DNA of 20,226 nucleotides from a virus. This document shows, one piece after another, positions 13,295 through 18,897 of the stretch. Position 1 is the stretch's first letter; each line of letters begins with the position of its first letter. The DNA is taken from the IMG/VR virus record IMGVR_UViG_3300025879_000142, positions 1 to 20,226 of that record, one strand, 5' to 3'. The notes beneath the pieces were generated by a model that was not told the DNA's origin, did not search any database, and was given only the letters and a program-made list of their open reading frames with translations. The translations under genes were made by a program, and so were the position numbers.

Positions 13295-13658
13295 TCAGGT
13301 TTACAGAAGATTTGCTAAGTATATGCGGATCGAGAGAGTGGCGATCAAGAAGCAAGATGAGAATACTGAATATTTAGGAGTCATAGAAGATGAGCAGGTT
13401 ATTGCAGTAGTCGGATGGCAAAAGATATCAGAGGATCATATAAGGCTAAAGACAGACTATGTAGCCAACGGATTTAGAAAGCAGGGACACTACTCTCGTT
13501 TGTGGGACTCAAGAATTATTGCTATCTTAAAGTATGAGCCAAAGGTATTGTCGGCATATTGTACCCCTATGAGTTTGCCAAAGTATCTAAAGGAAGGCTT
13601 TAAGGTAGTATCAACGAATAAGCAGGGTATAGCTTATGTAAAAAAACAACTTAATTAA
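13269..13658 (+). CDS. GNAT family N-acetyltransferase-like protein
   Basis: A 129-residue protein. V-I-A-V-V-G-W-Q (residues 44-51), D-Y-V-A-N-G-F-R-K-Q-G-H-Y-S-R-L-W (63-79) and a late Y-L-K-E-G-F-K-V-V (106-114) follow the order of the GNAT fold. The R-K-Q-G-H-Y pattern corresponds to the acetyl-CoA-binding Q/R-x-x-G-x-G/A loop. The ATG at 13269 is preferred over an upstream TTG at 13263. It overlaps the PP-loop gene by 26 bases and completes the ParB/PP-loop/GNAT cassette. The acceptor substrate cannot be read from sequence; modification of DNA, nucleotide or protein are all possible. Confidence 0.72.
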   Translation: MKICPLEHSQVYRRFAKYMRIERVAIKKQDENTEYLGVIEDEQVIAVVGWQKISEDHIRLKTDYVANGFRKQGHYSRLWDSRIIAILKYEPKVLSAYCTPMSLPKYLKEGFKVVSTNKQGIAYVKKQLN

Positions 13659-13659
13659 C

Positions 13660-13788
13660 ATGGAGAAAAGACTAAAGGAATTAGAAAGACTTGTAGATTG
13701 GTATAGTAATTATGCCGATTATGTAGAGTATCACTACAGGAATGTGAACAACTCAGCTATTGATTATGCTAATAAATGTCAAGAGTAA
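13660..13788 (+). CDS. Small protein of 42 residues
   Basis: An open frame that begins one base after the GNAT stop and ends at the TAATG junction with the next gene. The protein starts M-E-K-R-L-K-E-L-E-R-L, a probable helix, and continues with tyrosine-rich sequence (W-Y-S-N-Y-A-D-Y-V-E-Y-H-Y). No motif is recognised. Its tight fit between two genes and the stop-start overlap support it as real. Confidence 0.6.
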   Translation: MEKRLKELERLVDWYSNYADYVEYHYRNVNNSAIDYANKCQE

Positions 13789-14042
13789 TGAAAGCAGTAT
13801 TAGAATTTGATTTACCAAGAGAAGATGCTGATCTAAGAGTTGCTATTGATGGTAAACATTGGCAACAGATACTTCATAATGTTCAGAATTATGTTTGTGA
13901 ATTTAGAGATATGTGCAGAGACAAAGAAGATAAGAACGAGGAGTTAATAGATGCTTTACAGGCAATAAACTACTACATTATAGAGCAGAAATCTGAACAT
14001 GATGTGGTTTATCAATGGGATGCAATAAAAGAGGAAGAATGA
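13788..14042 (+). CDS. Conserved small phage protein beginning MKAVLEFDLP
   Basis: An 84-residue protein from the start at 13788 (the ATG at 13776 is an in-frame alternative). The beginning M-K-A-V-L-E-F-D-L-P-R-E-D is shared by a widespread family of small phage proteins of unknown function. The rest is helical and charged, with Y-V-C-E-F-R-D-M-C. The chosen ATG overlaps the previous stop as TAATG, and the stop overlaps the next start as ATGA, so translation is probably coupled on both sides. Confidence 0.72.
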   Translation: MKAVLEFDLPREDADLRVAIDGKHWQQILHNVQNYVCEFRDMCRDKEDKNEELIDALQAINYYIIEQKSEHDVVYQWDAIKEEE

Positions 14043-14437
14043 GGAACTACAAACAATGGAGTGCAGAGTTTAGAAAGGAGTCATTAAAGCTAACTAACAA
14101 GGCAAAGAAGTTAGGATGGATCAAACAACCTACCAAGTGCTGCAAATGTGGTCAAGACAAAGGGATCATACAACTGCACAACGAGGATTACGATGCAACC
14201 TACTATACCTTACGAGATGCGTTTAATAGGTTCCCCATAGACATTACAGAGGAAGAACTACAGAAGGTCAATGATGCGTTATTAGAGTTATGTTGGAGAT
14301 GCCACATGATGCACCATAGCAAACACAGAAACGCAGAGGCAGTAGAGCAATATTTTCAGGAGGTAAAAGCAGGTAAGCAATACCCTCCTGTATATAGACA
14401 CGATTTTGATATATTAAAAAGAGACCATAATGTTTAA
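14039..14437 (+). CDS. HNH-like zinc protein upstream of the terminase genes
   Basis: A 132-residue protein from the ATG at 14039, chosen because it overlaps the upstream stop by four bases; the ATG at 14015 is an alternative. It has a treble-clef or HNH-like core: C-C-K-C-G-Q (a C-x-x-C pair), I-I-Q-L-H-N-E-D-Y, and later L-E-L-C-W-R-C-H-M-M-H-H (a second C-x-x-C followed by His residues). Phage HNH proteins next to terminase genes are known to assist DNA packaging in HK97-like phages. Whether this variant keeps nuclease activity is not clear, since the spacing differs from classic HNH enzymes. Confidence 0.72.
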   Translation: MRNYKQWSAEFRKESLKLTNKAKKLGWIKQPTKCCKCGQDKGIIQLHNEDYDATYYTLRDAFNRFPIDITEEELQKVNDALLELCWRCHMMHHSKHRNAEAVEQYFQEVKAGKQYPPVYRHDFDILKRDHNV

Positions 14438-14942
14438 AGAAGATCCAATAAGTAATGTACAATGGGTGGATGCAGAGAAACTCAATGCAAACGACTACAA
14501 CCCAAATGTAGTACTGAACAAAGAATTGCAGTTATTAGAACTGAGCGTACTAAAGAATGGGTGGATCCAACCTGTGTTAGTGAATAAAGATTACACGATC
14601 ATAGATGGGTACCACAGAAGTTTTTTGTCAAGAACAAGCAAAGCCCTCAAGGAAAAGTATGAGGGAAAGGTACCCTGTGTAGTAATGGATCTAACCGAAC
14701 CTGAAAGAATGTTACTGACTATTCGTATTAACAGAGCAAAGGGTAACCATATTGCAGTTAAGATGCATGATATAGTCAAGACACTTATAGATAAGCATGA
14801 GGTATCAGTAGATTACATTTGCAAGAGTATAGGTGCAGGAAAAGATGAGGTAGATCTATTGTACAAGGATGGGGTATTTGATGCGTTGAATATAAAAGAA
14901 CACAAATACAGCAAAGCATGGAAGAGTCCGAGAACGGTTTAA
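14430..14942 (+). CDS. ParB-like domain protein adjacent to terminase
   Basis: A 170-residue protein with an N-terminal ParB/Srx-type domain: L-N-A-N-D-Y-N-P-N (residues 18-26), L-E-L-S-V-L-K-N-G-W-I-Q-P-V-L-V (36-51) and I-I-D-G-Y-H-R-S (57-64), the D-G-x-H-R motif of the fold. The C-terminal half (about 100-160) is helical, with an I-C-K-S-I-G-A-G-K-D-E-V segment. This type sits next to small terminase genes in many phages and may act in DNA recognition for packaging or in modification. It differs clearly from the ParB-like protein at 11557-12177. It overlaps both neighbours (8 and 25 bases). Confidence 0.8.
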   Translation: MFKEDPISNVQWVDAEKLNANDYNPNVVLNKELQLLELSVLKNGWIQPVLVNKDYTIIDGYHRSFLSRTSKALKEKYEGKVPCVVMDLTEPERMLLTIRINRAKGNHIAVKMHDIVKTLIDKHEVSVDYICKSIGAGKDEVDLLYKDGVFDALNIKEHKYSKAWKSPRTV

Positions 14943-15292
14943 TGCAACAAAAGCAACACATAAAAAAAGAGAAATTCATTGAGGCATTAGAGCAGTCAAT
15001 GGGTATCATAAGTCATGCAGCTAAGAAGATAGGAGTAGATAGGACTACACCCTATAGATGGATGCGTGAAGATGAGGAATATAAGAAACGAGTAGATGAG
15101 GTACTTAATGTGCCTTTAGACTTTGTGGAGAGCAAACTATTTGAAGCAATTAATCACAACAACATAACTGCTATTATATTTTATCTAAAGACCAAAGGGA
15201 AGCATAGAGGCTATGTAGAGCGACATGAACTGACAGGTATTGATGATAAAGATATAAAGGTAGAGATTGAAGTACTCCGTACAGACAAATAA
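14918..15292 (+). CDS. terS: Terminase small subunit
   Basis: A 124-residue protein expected to recognise phage DNA for packaging. Residues about 18-55 contain a helix-turn-helix: F-I-E-A-L-E-Q-S-M-G-I-I-S-H-A-A-K-K-I-G and V-D-R-T-T-P-Y-R-W-M, typical of the phBC6A51-type small terminases. A region that may form the oligomerisation core follows (about 70-105, with F-Y-L-K-T-K-G-K-H-R-G-Y). The C-terminus is acidic. It lies directly before, and overlaps by 26 bases, the large terminase gene, the standard order. Confidence 0.85.
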   Translation: MEESENGLMQQKQHIKKEKFIEALEQSMGIISHAAKKIGVDRTTPYRWMREDEEYKKRVDEVLNVPLDFVESKLFEAINHNNITAIIFYLKTKGKHRGYVERHELTGIDDKDIKVEIEVLRTDK

Positions 15293-16427
15293 GGTATTTG
15301 ACCATTTACAGGAGAGTGATAGCCGCTTTATTGTAGAACAAGGAGGTACGAGGTCAGGAAAGACATATAACATCCTGACATGGATCATCTTTGTCTATTG
15401 TATGAAGAAGAGAGATAAGATTGTTACTATCTGTCGTAAGCACGGACCGTCATTAAGAGGTTCCTCTATGAGGGACTTTTTTGATATACTGCAAAAGCAT
15501 AATCTCTACAGGGAAGAAAATCACAGTAAGAGCCTTAATGAGTACAAACTATTTGGTAACCTTGTAGAGTTTATTTCTTTGGATGAGCCTCAGAAGGTGA
15601 GAGGTCGTAAAAGGGATCTGTTATTTGTCAATGAGGGTAACGAGATTACTAAGGAGGATTTCTTTCAGCTAAACATCCGTACTACAGAGAGGATCATACT
15701 TGACTACAACCCATCGGATGAGTACCATTGGATATACGATGACTTGATTACGAGGGATGACTGCGACTTCCATGTAACAACCTACTTAGACAATCCTTTC
15801 TTAGATCCTACCCTTATTCAGGAGATAGAGAGATTAAAGGACACAGATGAGACCTATTGGCAAGTATATGGATTAGGTCAGCGTGGTGTATCTAAGGCTA
15901 TCATCTTTAACTATATGGAAGCAGATAAGATCCCTGAGGATGCAGAGTTTCTTACCTATGGAATGGACTTTGGATTTACTAACGATCCAACTGCATTAGT
16001 AGAGATTTACCAAAAGGGATTTGACCTGTATGTTAGAGAACTACTCTACAGGACTATGATGCACGCCAACGATATAAACTCTAAGTTTAAGCAGATCGGT
16101 GTAGGAGGCAAGACTATATACGCAGACTCAGCAGAACCAAGACTCATAGATACCTTGAGAAGGATGGGTTGGAATATCAGACCAAGTACTAAGGGACAAG
16201 ATTCAGTAAGAGCCTCTATAGACTTATTAAAGAGGTATAGGATCCATGTAACAAAGGATAGCAACAATTTGATACAGGAGATAAGAAACTACAGATGGAG
16301 AGAAGATAAGACAGGTAAGCTACTCAATGTTCCTGTTGATGGCAATGATCACTTGATCGACAGTCTTAGGTATGGTACATATAGTGTACTAAGTAAGCCT
16401 AACTTTGGTAAGTATGTCATCAGATAA
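15267..16427 (+). CDS. terL: Terminase large subunit
   Basis: A 386-residue packaging motor. The ATPase Walker A is G-G-T-R-S-G-K-T (residues 26-33). R-D-L-L-F-V-N-E-G-N-E (about 110-120) is the Walker B with the catalytic Glu. The RNase H-like nuclease domain starts near Y-G-M-D-F-G-F-T-N-D-P-T-A-L (about 231-244), with I-Y-A-D-S-A-E-P (about 287-294) and a last acidic motif, G-N-D-H-L-I-D-S-L-R-Y (about 355-365). The length is on the short side but complete. Translation starts at TTG (15267), inside the small subunit gene; no ATG is available before the Walker A motif. No portal or capsid gene follows in this window. Confidence 0.93.
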   Translation: MKYSVQTNKVFDHLQESDSRFIVEQGGTRSGKTYNILTWIIFVYCMKKRDKIVTICRKHGPSLRGSSMRDFFDILQKHNLYREENHSKSLNEYKLFGNLVEFISLDEPQKVRGRKRDLLFVNEGNEITKEDFFQLNIRTTERIILDYNPSDEYHWIYDDLITRDDCDFHVTTYLDNPFLDPTLIQEIERLKDTDETYWQVYGLGQRGVSKAIIFNYMEADKIPEDAEFLTYGMDFGFTNDPTALVEIYQKGFDLYVRELLYRTMMHANDINSKFKQIGVGGKTIYADSAEPRLIDTLRRMGWNIRPSTKGQDSVRASIDLLKRYRIHVTKDSNNLIQEIRNYRWREDKTGKLLNVPVDGNDHLIDSLRYGTYSVLSKPNFGKYVIR

Positions 16428-16494
16428 GAAAATCAAAAAATCTATACATTAGATAGGTTATTAGATAAGAAAACTAAAAAAAATTACAGTAGTA

Positions 16495-16525
16495 TTTGGT
16501 GTATTAAAAATTTTTAATATCTTTA
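16495..16525 (+). promoter_or_regulatory. Promoter TTTG-N19-TATCTTTA
   Basis: TTTG (16495-16498), 19 bases, TATCTTTA (16518-16525). The spacer is A/T-rich and ends TTAAAAATTTTTAA, very like the one at 5351-5381. The transcript should begin near 16530, giving a leader of about 30 bases before the ATG at 16557. Upstream, AGATAAGAAAA occurs twice (16422-16432 and 16463-16473). Confidence 0.75.
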
Positions 16526-16556
16526 AGTATTGAAAGTTTAAGTAAACCAAAACACA

Positions 16557-16745
16557 ATGAACGAAAAAGTTATTTTAGTATTAGCCAAGAGTAGAGTAAG
16601 ATTCGAAGAGGCTTTAGGTAGAACCCTGTCATTAGAAGATGCTATTGCACAGGAAAGAGCAAAGATTGCAAAGACCAAGCAGGTTATGCAAGAGGAAACT
16701 TGGGTGGACATCACCACAGGTCAAAGATTCAAAGGACAATTTTAA
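16557..16745 (+). CDS. Small protein of unknown function
   Basis: A 62-residue, mostly helical basic protein (R-F-E-E-A-L-G-R-T-L-S-L-E-D-A-I-A-Q-E-R-A-K-I-A-K-T-K) ending W-V-D-I-T-T-G-Q-R-F-K-G-Q-F. It has no known motif. It is the first gene after the consensus promoter at 16495-16525 and precedes two other small genes with 10-base gaps. Its leader is A-rich with no Shine-Dalgarno sequence. Genes of this kind under strong host-type promoters are often early takeover genes, but that is inference. Confidence 0.7.
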   Translation: MNEKVILVLAKSRVRFEEALGRTLSLEDAIAQERAKIAKTKQVMQEETWVDITTGQRFKGQF

Positions 16746-16755
16746 TTTAGGAGAC

Positions 16756-17043
16756 ATGGCAAGATCAAGAGAACGCATGATTCAGATTTTAGAGAACACA
16801 TACCCTAACCTATTCGTTAGCACGACAGAAAGGTTTGATGGATCAGAGGGGGGTATATGGTTAAGCGGAGAGAGTGGAGTAACAGACAAGGAAGGCTTGG
16901 AGTTATTTGACTACTACGCTGAGGACTACAAGGAAGAGTACTACATCTTTGGAGTTAGAAAGCACTTACACCATTGGGCATACCGAGCAGGTTGGTTCTT
17001 TGAGTGGCACGATGCAGGAACTATGATGTTATGGAAGCAGTAA
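16756..17043 (+). CDS. Conserved small phage protein of unknown function
   Basis: A 95-residue protein. The open frame extends upstream to 16639 inside the previous gene, but the ATG at 16756 is chosen: it lies 10 bases after the upstream stop and starts the part that looks conserved. Features are G-G-I-W-L-S-G-E-S-G, L-F-D-Y-Y-A-E-D-Y, Y-I-F-G-V and W-F-F-E-W-H-D-A-G-T-M-M-L-W. I recall this pattern from phage proteins without an assigned role. It is acidic and aromatic, with no cysteines or membrane segments. Confidence 0.72.
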   Translation: MARSRERMIQILENTYPNLFVSTTERFDGSEGGIWLSGESGVTDKEGLELFDYYAEDYKEEYYIFGVRKHLHHWAYRAGWFFEWHDAGTMMLWKQ

Positions 17044-17053
17044 ATTATTAGAC

Positions 17054-17419
17054 ATGGAATATAAGAGAAATAAGGTAAGATGGTCAGCAGGTGGATCACT
17101 TCAGAATCGTTTAGCAGAAACAAGTAACGCAGCACCTGTTGTAGGTGAAGGAGCAACCAAGTTATCGTACACAGATCGCTCAGCATACTTTGTAACTTAT
17201 GTAAGTGAGTCAGGTAGAGAATGTACAATTCAGAGAGCAAAGGTTAAATGTTTAGACTACTATGCAGGTCAGTACAAGGTAGAGCCTGACCCACAGGGTT
17301 ACGAGATTAACCTATACTACAGATGGGGATCATGGAGAGTGAAACTTGAATGTGGCGAATACTCGATATTTAGAGTAGCCTTTGGATATGCATCAGAGTA
17401 TGAAGATCCTCACTTTTAA
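17054..17419 (+). CDS. Hypothetical protein, conserved-looking, in the small-gene block
   Basis: A 121-residue protein with a beta-rich look: S-A-Y-F-V-T-Y-V-S-E-S-G-R-E-C-T-I-Q-R-A (residues about 43-62), then C-L-D-Y-Y-A-G-Q-Y-K-V-E and L-Y-Y-R-W-G-S-W-R-V-K-L-E. It ends E-D-P-H-F. I do not recognise a named family, though similar sequences occur in flavobacterial phages by my recollection. The stop codon lies in the loop of a terminator hairpin, so it is the last gene of this transcript. Confidence 0.72.
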   Translation: MEYKRNKVRWSAGGSLQNRLAETSNAAPVVGEGATKLSYTDRSAYFVTYVSESGRECTIQRAKVKCLDYYAGQYKVEPDPQGYEINLYYRWGSWRVKLECGEYSIFRVAFGYASEYEDPHF

Positions 17420-17431
17420 GGTGGGGATTTT
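17406..17431 (+). terminator. Intrinsic terminator overlapping a stop codon
   Basis: ATCCTCAC (17406-17413) pairs with GTGGGGAT (17421-17428), eight pairs including one T-G, over a 7-base loop that contains the TAA stop of the upstream gene, followed by TTTT. The TTTG of the next promoter (17429-17432) overlaps the T-run, so terminator and promoter are fused. Confidence 0.7.
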
Positions 17432-17459
17432 GTACTTTCAAATATTTTTAATATCTTTA
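17429..17459 (+). promoter_or_regulatory. Promoter TTTG-N19-TATCTTTA
   Basis: TTTG (17429-17432), 19 bases, TATCTTTA (17452-17459), the third copy of this promoter with identical spacing. It should start transcription near 17464 and give a short A-rich leader before the ATG at 17481. Confidence 0.75.
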
Positions 17460-17480
17460 AGTAAGTTAAAACAATAAGAC

Positions 17481-17663
17481 ATGATTTACACTACAGAAGA
17501 ACTTTACATGGAGCAGTTGTCTAAGATGACAGAGGCTCAGTTAGAAAACGAACTACAGGAGGCAAAACTTGTAGTAACTATGATCCGAACAGAACTTAGC
17601 AGACGCTATAGAAAAGATGTTCAGGAGATGAAATTTAGACCTATGAATCACCTAAACATATAG
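17481..17663 (+). CDS. Small helical protein of unknown function
   Basis: A 60-residue protein, mostly a charged helix (Q-L-S-K-M-T-E-A-Q-L-E-N-E-L-Q-E-A-K-L), with a basic C-terminal part (R-R-Y-R-K-D-V). It has a strong consensus promoter and an A-rich leader that nearly matches the one before the gene at 5407. The next gene begins two bases after its stop. No function can be assigned. Confidence 0.65.
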   Translation: MIYTTEELYMEQLSKMTEAQLENELQEAKLVVTMIRTELSRRYRKDVQEMKFRPMNHLNI

Positions 17664-17665
17664 AC

Positions 17666-18013
17666 ATGGATAAGGAGAGATACAACGGTTGGAGAAACTA
17701 CGAAACATGGAAAGTTGCTTTAGAGTTTTTTGATAACCACAGAGTAGATGACAGAATAGATGGTGATTACTGCTACGATATGTTATGTGAATACTTAGAG
17801 GTAAACGACTATGGAGATGCAACTGACAACTTTAAAGATAGCCTTATAGATACACTTTTTACTGAATTTGTAGATAAGGTAGATTTTGATGAGATCGCAG
17901 ACATGATAAACGAGATGAGCGGTATAGAGAATGAATGTCAAATGTGTGGCAAACCTATAGACTACAATCAGTTATATTGTAGCGGTAGATGTCATGAGGC
18001 AGGAATGAGATAA
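17666..18013 (+). CDS. DUF7249-like protein with a C-terminal zinc ribbon
   Basis: A 115-residue protein. The N-terminus, Y-N-G-W-R-N-Y-E-T-W-K-V-A-L-E-F-F-D-N (residues 5-23), matches a small domain widespread in phages and mobile elements (recalled as DUF7249; function unknown). The middle is very acidic. The C-terminus carries C-Q-M-C-G-K-P-I and Y-C-S-G-R-C-H, a C-x-x-C ... C-x-x-x-C zinc-ribbon-like fold that may bind nucleic acid or protein. It is the second gene of the transcript from the promoter at 17429-17459. Confidence 0.72.
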   Translation: MDKERYNGWRNYETWKVALEFFDNHRVDDRIDGDYCYDMLCEYLEVNDYGDATDNFKDSLIDTLFTEFVDKVDFDEIADMINEMSGIENECQMCGKPIDYNQLYCSGRCHEAGMR

Positions 18014-18027
18014 TGACTCCTCAATAA

Positions 18028-18035
18028 TAGTTTTG
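18028..18035 (+). promoter_or_regulatory. Possible -7 element TAGTTTTG upstream of a small RNA
   Basis: TAGTTTTG fits TAnnTTTG exactly, but no TTTG or TTG occurs at the expected distance upstream. A 6-base dyad, TGACTC (18014-18019) and GAGTCA (18056-18061), spans it and could be an operator or an RNA stem. Confidence 0.35.
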
Positions 18036-18039
18036 GTTT

Positions 18040-18105
18040 AGTAACAATCTGTCTTGAGTCATGGCAGGAGAAGAGGGCAACCCCGTAAGGTTGCTCTTTT
18101 TTTTT
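18040..18105 (+). ncRNA. Possible small non-coding RNA of about 65 nt
   Basis: The segment between the TAGTTTTG box and a strong terminator has no convincing reading frame. It starts with AACAATCTGTCTT, sharing ATCTGTCTT with the RNA at 5266-5341, and has a similar A-GAAGAGG terminator stem. It may equally be the 3' untranslated end of the upstream gene. Confidence is low without transcript data. Confidence 0.35.
18072..18105 (+). terminator. Intrinsic terminator before the tail genes
   Basis: GCAACC (18077-18082) pairs with GGTTGC (18089-18094) over a CCGTAA loop; after a two-G bulge, AGA pairs with TCT. Nine T follow. It separates the small-gene block from the tail operon. Confidence 0.88.
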
Positions 18106-18130
18106 GTACATTACTAAAACCTAACTTAAA

Positions 18131-18142
18131 ATGCGTTATATA
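18131..18142 (+). promoter_or_regulatory. ATGCGTTATATA motif before the tail operon
   Basis: Eleven of twelve bases match the ATTCGTTATATA motif at 3307 and 11542. As at 11542, it ends three bases before an ATG followed by AA (18146). The ATG inside the motif (18131) is in frame with the gene but is probably part of the promoter rather than the start codon. Confidence 0.5.
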
Positions 18143-18145
18143 GAT

Positions 18146-18796
18146 ATGAAAGTAGATATTTATGTCCCTACAGAACTGAATGAGATGACTCTTGGGCAAT
18201 ACCAAAAGTTTGTTGCATATCAGAAGATTACAGAGGATGAGGGTAAGATTGCACAGAAGATGTTAGAGATCTTTTGCGGTCTGAAGAGTACTGAGGCTAT
18301 ACAGGTCAAGTACAGAGATGCCAATGCGATCATAGATATTTTAGTAGAGATCTTGAATAGGAAACCTCAACTTATCAGAAGATTCACACTTAAAGGTCAA
18401 GAGTATGGATTCATACCTAACCTTGATGAGATGACCTTAGGAGAGTATGTGGACTTAGATACTTTTATAGGAGATACAGATAATTTGCATAGAGCAATGG
18501 CGGTCTTATACAGACCTATAGAGCAGAAGAACAGAAATAACTACAATATTGTAGAGTACACAGGTGCAGATACAGAGGCTATGAAGGATATGCCGTTAGA
18601 TGTAGCGTTTGGTGCGATGCTTTTTTTTTATCGTTTAGGGATGGACTTATCGGAAGCTATGATGAATTATTTGGAGGAGGCGGAACAGAGCAACTTGATT
18701 CAGCATCTGTCTTCGGAAGAAAATGGGGTTGGTATCAATCAATTTACGCACTTGCTCAAGGAGATATTACGAGATTTAAACATATCACCGAACTAA
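18146..18796 (+). CDS. Tail assembly chaperone, upstream (gpG-like) frame
   Basis: A 216-residue protein from the preferred start (221 from the ATG at 18131). L-N-E-M-T-L-G-Q-Y-Q-K-F and later L-D-E-M-T-L-G-E-Y-V-D-L (about 10-21 and 94-105) are typical of phage tail assembly chaperones of Bacteroidota, whose partner proteins guide the tape measure protein. A T9 run at 18621-18629 gives a T-TTT-TTT slippery heptamer in this frame (18622-18628). The -1 frame is open from there and encodes a conserved-looking domain (see 18628-18897). The frame continues 56 codons past the slippery site, longer than in lambda G. Confidence 0.78.
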   Translation: MKVDIYVPTELNEMTLGQYQKFVAYQKITEDEGKIAQKMLEIFCGLKSTEAIQVKYRDANAIIDILVEILNRKPQLIRRFTLKGQEYGFIPNLDEMTLGEYVDLDTFIGDTDNLHRAMAVLYRPIEQKNRNNYNIVEYTGADTEAMKDMPLDVAFGAMLFFYRLGMDLSEAMMNYLEEAEQSNLIQHLSSEENGVGINQFTHLLKEILRDLNISPN

Positions 18797-18897
18797 ATGT
18801 ACACGAGTGCCTACTCATGTTATCGTTCATGAGCGACAAGGCAGAGTTAGAGAAACGAGAAATAAACAAAAAGACAAATGGCCAATACAGGAATTAG
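18628..18897 (+). CDS. Tail assembly chaperone, -1 frameshift extension (gpGT-like)
   Basis: This frame has no start codon before a late ATG but is open from 18541 to the TAG at 18895-18897. It encodes F-G-R-K-W-G-W-Y-Q-S-I-Y-A-L-A-Q-G-D-I-T-R-F and, further on, L-N-V-H-E-C-L-L-M-L-S-F-M-S-D-K-A-E-L-E-K-R-E-I, which I recall as a conserved pattern in flavobacterial phage tail regions. A -1 slip on the T run would join it to the upstream frame and give a product of about 250 residues. It overlaps the next gene's start (18878) by 20 bases. A slip elsewhere upstream of about 18700 cannot be excluded. Confidence 0.6.
   Translation, partial: LSFRDGLIGSYDELFGGGGTEQLDSASVFGRKWGWYQSIYALAQGDITRFKHITELNVHECLLMLSFMSDKAELEKREINKKTNGQYRN

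Noticed and set aside
11557-13658. Dnd-type phosphorothioation system, suggested by the PP-loop protein
   Set aside because: DndC is a PP-loop protein, but no DndB, DndD or DndE is present. The ParB-like partner and lack of the DndC cysteine cluster point to the IbrA/IbrB type instead.
11557-14942. ParA/ParB partition system for plasmid-like maintenance
   Set aside because: Two ParB-domain proteins are present but neither has a ParA partner or the full ParB helix-turn-helix layout, and their neighbours are a PP-loop enzyme and terminase genes.
16639-16755. Long upstream extension of the gene starting at 16756
   Set aside because: It overlaps the gene at 16557-16745 almost fully, its translation is basic and unlike the rest of the protein, and the ATG at 16756 has good spacing after the upstream stop.
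18131-18145. ATG at 18131 as start of the tail chaperone gene
   Set aside because: The ATG is part of the ATGCGTTATATA motif that matches promoter-like motifs elsewhere; the ATG at 18146 has the same three-base distance to the motif as at 11557. It cannot be fully excluded.
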